The position numbers and the translations under genes were made by a program. The notes under the pieces were generated by a model. The model searched no databases. It was not told the DNA's origin and saw only the letters and a list, made by a program, of their open reading frames with translations. Of a stretch of DNA of 55,893 bases, positions 52,692-55,893 are shown piece by piece. How positions within the stretch are numbered: position 1 is the first letter of the stretch; each line of letters starts with the position of its first letter. Origin of the DNA: an uncultured Ruminococcus sp. (GTDB lineage: Bacteria > Bacillota > Clostridia > Oscillospirales > Acutalibacteraceae); the NCBI GenBank assembly GCA_902802105.1, contig CADCKR010000007.1, forward strand, positions 1 to 55,893. Direction: 5' to 3'.

Positions 52692-53189
52692 TTACCTGTT
52701 ATGTATAGTTTCCGGATAGAGATCATGTGTAGAAAGTCTCTCCCAGGCAAGCTTTTCATATTTCGTGCCGGGTCTGCCATAGTTGCAGTAGGGGTCGATG
52801 GAAATACCTCCTCTGGGAAGAAATTTTCCCCACACCTCAATATATTTCGGATCCATAAGAGCGATGAGATCCTTCATAATGATATTTACACAATCCTCGT
52901 GGAAATCTCCGTGATTTCTGAAGCTGAAAAGATAAAGCTTCAAAGACTTGCTCTCTACCATTCTTTTATCAGGAATATATGAAATATAGATGCAGGCAAA
53001 ATCAGGCTGTCCTGTAATAGGACAAAGTGAGGTAAATTCAGGACAGTTGAACTTTACAAAATAATCGTTTCCCTGGTGCTTGTTCTCAAATGTTTCAAGC
53101 AGCTGAGGGGCATAATCAGATTTATAGGATGTGCCTTTATTGCCAAGAAGGGTTATGCTGTTCCTTTCGGATTCTCTTGATGATACCAT
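52692..53189 (-). CDS. queF: NADPH-dependent preQ0 reductase
   Basis: A 165-residue T-fold enzyme reducing the nitrile of preQ0 to the aminomethyl of preQ1. [12 protein letters not shown] contains the catalytic cysteine that forms the thioimide, and [21 protein letters not shown] (cited at ESKSLKLY) is the QueF motif. Short, Bacillus-type QueF. It is last in the operon, one base after queC, and is followed by a bidirectional terminator. Confidence 0.96.
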   Translation of the reverse strand: MVSSRESERNSITLLGNKGTSYKSDYAPQLLETFENKHQGNDYFVKFNCPEFTSLCPITGQPDFACIYISYIPDKRMVESKSLKLYLFSFRNHGDFHEDCVNIIMKDLIALMDPKYIEVWGKFLPRGGISIDPYCNYGRPGTKYEKLAWERLSTHDLYPETIHNR

Positions 53190-53190
53190 A

Positions 53191-53898
53191 TTACAACTCC
53201 TTTTGTAAGCGGTCTTCTGCTGAAAGCAGAGGATCCTCCACTCCGTTCGCTCTGAATGCGTTTATTCTGTCCAGGCAGGTACCGCAGCATCCGCAGGGCT
53301 TATCTCCGCCCTCGTAGCAGCTCCATGTCAGCTCGTATGGTACCTTTAATTTCAATCCGCGCTCAACGACCTGAGCTTTTTTTAATCCGACAAACGGAGC
53401 CACGACCCTTAGCTGCTCACCGCTGCCGATAAACACCGCACGGTTTATGGCGTCATTGAATTCACTGCTGCAGTCGGGATAGGCATTGCCCGCAGCATCA
53501 TCACTGTGTGCGCCGTACCATATCTCGGTACAGCCGTTTGAAAGCGCAACGCTTGCAGCGCATGAAATAAACAGTCCGTTCCTGAACGGAACATAGGTCG
53601 AAACGGGCTTTCCGTTTGTTTTGTCAAGCTGCTCCTTATAGCTTTCCTTGGGTATCTTCTTATCGCTCGATGAAAGCAGCGAACAGTCCGAACCCTCAAA
53701 AATACCTGCAAGATCAAGATATCTCGGCTCTACGCCGTAATATGCGGCTATCCTGCGCGCAGAATCAAGCTCACGGTCATGCTTCTGGCCATAGCTGACA
53801 GACAGCGCGATAACCTGATCTGCTCCATATTTATCTATTGCAGAAGCAAGTGCAGTGGTGCTGTCAACACCTCCGCTGAATAATACAAGTGCCTTCAT
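53191..53898 (-). CDS. queC: 7-cyano-7-deazaguanine synthase
   Basis: A 235-residue ATP-dependent enzyme making preQ0 from 7-carboxy-7-deazaguanine. [12 protein letters not shown] is the PP-loop SGGxDS motif. The C-terminal zinc site is [24 protein letters not shown] precedes ATG 53898. Genes folE (19 bases upstream) and queF are adjacent, completing the pathway in order. Confidence 0.96.
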   Translation of the reverse strand: MKALVLFSGGVDSTTALASAIDKYGADQVIALSVSYGQKHDRELDSARRIAAYYGVEPRYLDLAGIFEGSDCSLLSSSDKKIPKESYKEQLDKTNGKPVSTYVPFRNGLFISCAASVALSNGCTEIWYGAHSDDAAGNAYPDCSSEFNDAINRAVFIGSGEQLRVVAPFVGLKKAQVVERGLKLKVPYELTWSCYEGGDKPCGCCGTCLDRINAFRANGVEDPLLSAEDRLQKEL

Positions 53899-53917
53899 AG
53901 CTTCCTCCCGGATGATA

Positions 53918-54493
53918 TTATTTATCGAATTTTACATATTCCCTCAGTGACTTGTCTGTTTTGAATTTTCCTTTAAATGCAGCCGTCACCGTCTTTGCAG
54001 AAGCATTCTTTATGCCTCTTGCTGTCATACAGCTGTGTGAACCGGATATCATAACTGCAACGTCCTCAGTTCCGGCAGCCTCGGAAATGATCTCGGCAAT
54101 ATCCCTGCCAAGCCTTTCCTGGAGCTGCAAACGCTTTGCCGCCATCTCGCATATCCTTGCGATCTTGCTCAGGCCAAGCACCTTGCCGTTGGGAATATAT
54201 GCAACATTGACCTTCATATCATACATAAGCGCAAGATGATGCTCACAATAGCTGAAAACTGTAATATCCTTCTCGACAATTATATTTTCCTCATCGCATC
54301 CTTCGGGAGCATCGAAAACCTTGCCGAACATTTTTGCAATATCGTGATTGGTGTATGCGGTGCCTTCAAGCACCTCCTGAAGCATTCTTGCCACTCTTTC
54401 GGGAGTTTCCCTGAGACCTTCACGGTCGGGGTCTTCTCCTATAGCTTCAAGCAGACCTCTGACATGATATTCTATAGCTTTTTTGTCCATCAT
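53918..54493 (-). CDS. folE: GTP cyclohydrolase I
   Basis: A 191-residue enzyme converting GTP to 7,8-dihydroneopterin triphosphate, the first step of both folate and queuosine synthesis. YCEHHLAL and SHSCMTARG provide zinc ligands and active-site residues; [13 protein letters not shown] is the conserved C-terminus. ATG 54493 is chosen because AGAGGT lies seven bases upstream; the GTG at 54502 would overlap queE. Its place here dedicates it mainly to preQ1 synthesis. Confidence 0.94.
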   Translation of the reverse strand: MMDKKAIEYHVRGLLEAIGEDPDREGLRETPERVARMLQEVLEGTAYTNHDIAKMFGKVFDAPEGCDEENIIVEKDITVFSYCEHHLALMYDMKVNVAYIPNGKVLGLSKIARICEMAAKRLQLQERLGRDIAEIISEAAGTEDVAVMISGSHSCMTARGIKNASAKTVTAAFKGKFKTDKSLREYVKFDK

Positions 54494-54494
54494 T

Positions 54495-55154
54495 TCAAAC
54501 ACCTCTCTTGTCGGGCGGCCAGATATACTTGTGCAGCTGCAGCTGCAGTCTGACCTTGTTCATATTATTCTTTATCATAAAGCTTACGATCTCTGCCGTG
54601 TCAATACTGCCGAACACAGGGCTGATATAGACATGGCATTTATCTGTAAGAGAATATTCTTCAATGATCTGCCTTGCTTTTTCCAGATCCCCGATCGTAC
54701 CGGAAACGAATTTTACAGTGTCATGCTTTTCAAGCAGAGTGAAATTTCCCATATCCATAAATTTCTCCATTCCGCTTGACGGAAGCTTGTAATCCATCGT
54801 AAAGCACGGACGATATACAGCTGCCGCATAGTCTGCAAGGCTAATGCTGCCGTTTGTTTCTATCTCAACACGACAGCCGCTTCTGATAAGACCTTCGGTG
54901 AGTGCCGTTATATCCTTTTGCAGCAGCGGTTCGCCTCCTGTGAGAGTAACATTTATGCACCCTGTTTGTCTGACCCATTCCGTCAGTTCCTCTGCGCTTT
55001 CGTTTGTATATGGCACATCATCACAGTTCGCCCATTTTGTGTCACAATAAGAGCAGCTGAGATTGCATCCCCTGAAACGAATAAATGCCGCTGTCTCCCC
55101 TGCGTGTGCGCCTTCTCCGTTTATACTCACAAATTTTTCAACAACAAGAGCCAT
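54495..55154 (-). CDS. queE: 7-carboxy-7-deazaguanine synthase (radical SAM)
   Basis: A 219-residue radical SAM enzyme. [15 protein letters not shown] has the CxxxCxxC cluster motif. It continues with [11 protein letters not shown] and ends [15 protein letters not shown], typical of QueE. It converts 6-carboxy-tetrahydropterin to CDG. Second gene of the operon, after queD. Confidence 0.95.
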   Translation of the reverse strand: MALVVEKFVSINGEGAHAGETAAFIRFRGCNLSCSYCDTKWANCDDVPYTNESAEELTEWVRQTGCINVTLTGGEPLLQKDITALTEGLIRSGCRVEIETNGSISLADYAAAVYRPCFTMDYKLPSSGMEKFMDMGNFTLLEKHDTVKFVSGTIGDLEKARQIIEEYSLTDKCHVYISPVFGSIDTAEIVSFMIKNNMNKVRLQLQLHKYIWPPDKRGV

Positions 55155-55169
55155 TTCGCTCCTCCTTGA

Positions 55170-55589
55170 TCATATCTCATAAACAGCGCAGTTATCGGGT
55201 GTTTCATACACTGTTACACGTTTTATCGGCAGACCCTTTTCCCTTAATTTTTCAAAGAATATTCTTGAAAAATTTTCTGCTGTCGGGCGGCAGTCAAGCT
55301 CTATCATGCGGAAGCCCTCTTCTTTCAGCGCTTCTGCAGTTTTTTCTTTAAGTGAGCCTTTTTCATAAATAAGCGCATGGTCGCAGCTGTCCGCAATAGC
55401 CCTAAGCTCTTTTTTTAGATCCCCGAAATCTATCAGCATACCTCTTTTGGGACCTTCACTCTGCAATTCTTCGCCTTCGGCCTCAGCTTCTATTGTCCAG
55501 CGATGACCGTGTATATTAGCGCATTTGCCTTCGTAGCCATACAAAAAATGTGCACTGTCGAACGCTGCTTTTGCTTTAAGAATATACAT
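55170..55589 (-). CDS. queD: 6-carboxy-5,6,7,8-tetrahydropterin synthase
   Basis: A 139-residue T-fold enzyme. FDSAHFLYGYEGKCANIHGHRW (cited at CANIHGHRW) holds zinc histidines and the catalytic cysteine; GDLKKELR and CDHALIYE complete the site. It turns dihydroneopterin triphosphate into 6-carboxy-tetrahydropterin. First gene of the operon, with GAGGTG five bases before ATG and directly after the riboswitch terminator. The DNA order queD-queE-folE-queC-queF supplies every step from GTP to preQ1. Confidence 0.95.
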   Translation of the reverse strand: MYILKAKAAFDSAHFLYGYEGKCANIHGHRWTIEAEAEGEELQSEGPKRGMLIDFGDLKKELRAIADSCDHALIYEKGSLKEKTAEALKEEGFRMIELDCRPTAENFSRIFFEKLREKGLPIKRVTVYETPDNCAVYEI

Positions 55590-55600
55590 ATTTTCACCTC

Positions 55601-55631
55601 AAAAAATAAAGCGCCTGCAAAGTGCAGACGC
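55601..55631 (-). terminator. Terminator (attenuator) in the queD leader
   Basis: On the minus strand an eight-base-pair GC-rich stem (GCGTCTGC with GCAGGCGC, loop ACTTT) is followed by a T-rich run ten bases long. It ends 12 bases before the queD start codon, between the aptamer and the ribosome-binding site. The first three stem bases are shared with the aptamer pseudoknot. Confidence 0.8.
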
Positions 55632-55730
55632 ATCCTGTTTTTAAAAAACACAGCAAACCAGGCACACAGCTTAAAAAGCGTGTGCTGCCCTGGTTTTGTT
55701 TTCCGACAGGATGGCGCAAACGAACTGTCG
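55629..55730 (-). ncRNA. Candidate preQ1 class III riboswitch aptamer
   Basis: On the minus strand P1 is CGACAG (55730-55725) with CTGTCG (55709-55704), with a 15-base loop between them. An A-rich joint leads to a long arm whose base is AACCAGG/CCTGGTT (55695-55656) and whose upper stem is GCACAC/GTGTGC. After an A/T-rich joint, GATGCG (55634-55629) can pair with CGCCATC in the P1 loop, making an H-type pseudoknot. A pseudoknot with an arm inserted before the second strand is the preQ1-III layout known from Ruminococcaceae. Position before queD-queE-folE-queC-queF supports this. The full consensus was not checked. Confidence 0.7.
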
Positions 55731-55749
55731 TATTATTGCTTACGGATAA

Positions 55750-55777
55750 ATTATACCACATACGTTTTTTTTGTCAA
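55750..55777 (-). promoter_or_regulatory. Consensus promoter of the queuosine operon
   Basis: TTGACA (55772-55777) and TATAAT (55750-55755) on the minus strand, both perfect, are 16 bases apart. Transcription would start just upstream of the aptamer. Confidence 0.85.
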
Positions 55778-55781
55778 GATG

Positions 55782-55810
55782 CCGTGTGACCCGCACACGG
55801 AAATCAACTT
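55782..55810. repeat. Hairpin and copy of the AATCAA-type repeat end
   Basis: CCGTGTG and CACACGG form a seven-base stem around a five-base loop. The CACGGAAATCAACTT that follows is a variant of the end of the 51022-51176 element. The rest of the window (55811-55893) shows no gene. Confidence 0.5.
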
Positions 55811-55893
55811 TCTTTAAAAGAAAAATAATGATGAAGGATTCTGATGATATTGGATGAATCCAGCAGACAATCGAACATTATTTTTGACAAAGC

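Overview
The window looks like a chromosomal segment of a sporulating, Gram-positive gut Clostridia, most likely a Ruminococcus-like member of the Oscillospiraceae. The evidence is indirect: a YabM/MazG/YabO/YabP/YabQ/DivIC/YabR-type block that follows the Bacillus order, HemZ, DUF4364 and DUF6062 proteins, a queuosine operon whose leader resembles the preQ1-III riboswitch class reported from Ruminococcaceae, and a cohesin-like anchored surface protein. No rRNA, tRNA, CRISPR array, phage structural gene or plasmid function was recognised.

Layout. (1) 0.3-5.9 kb, minus strand: a five-gene Dlt-like operon (adenylating ligase, alanine-racemase-fold PLP decarboxylase, acyl carrier protein, MBOAT, SGNH protein). 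It is divergent from a two-component system (6.1-8.2 kb), and two near-consensus promoters lie back to back between them. (2) 8.3-14.9 kb: a small repeat-bearing secreted protein, a carbohydrate-binding lipoprotein, ADP-ribosylglycohydrolase plus metallophosphoesterase, GpsA and a DUF6062 protein. (3) 15-23 kb: PAP2 phosphatase, RsmA, TrkH-TrkA potassium uptake, a HAD phosphatase, DUF4364, long-form HPF and an amidohydrolase. (4) 23-28.1 kb: the yab-like sporulation and division block with an HU gene inserted. (5) 28.3-37 kb: zinc-ribbon protein, nucleoside kinase, HemZ, MBL hydrolase, Dtd, RelA/SpoT and RecJ. (6) 37-42.3 kb: a DHHW lipoprotein and three serine-recombinase-family genes, the middle one lacking the catalytic domain. 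(7) 42.7-50.8 kb: a Wzx/Wzy-type surface-polysaccharide operon with five glycosyltransferases, headed by the relic of a sixth. (8) 51.3-55.9 kb: NUDIX hydrolase, cohesin-like membrane protein, and queD-queE-folE-queC-queF behind a candidate preQ1-III riboswitch.

The most notable candidate system is the 0.3-5.9 kb operon. Its gene set predicts that an amino acid is loaded on a carrier protein, decarboxylated while tethered (as VinO and BtrK do in antibiotic pathways), and then transferred by an MBOAT/SGNH pair to an envelope polymer. That would be a variant of D-alanylation using an achiral omega-amino acid. This is inference from family membership and gene order.

A second theme is a mosaic of short non-coding repeats between genes: a 126-bp element with 19-bp terminal inverted repeats, a 108-bp tandem unit with an inverted relative 10 kb away, a 155-bp element with 16-bp inverted ends, and perfect long hairpins. 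Several touch or overlap stop codons of neighbouring genes.
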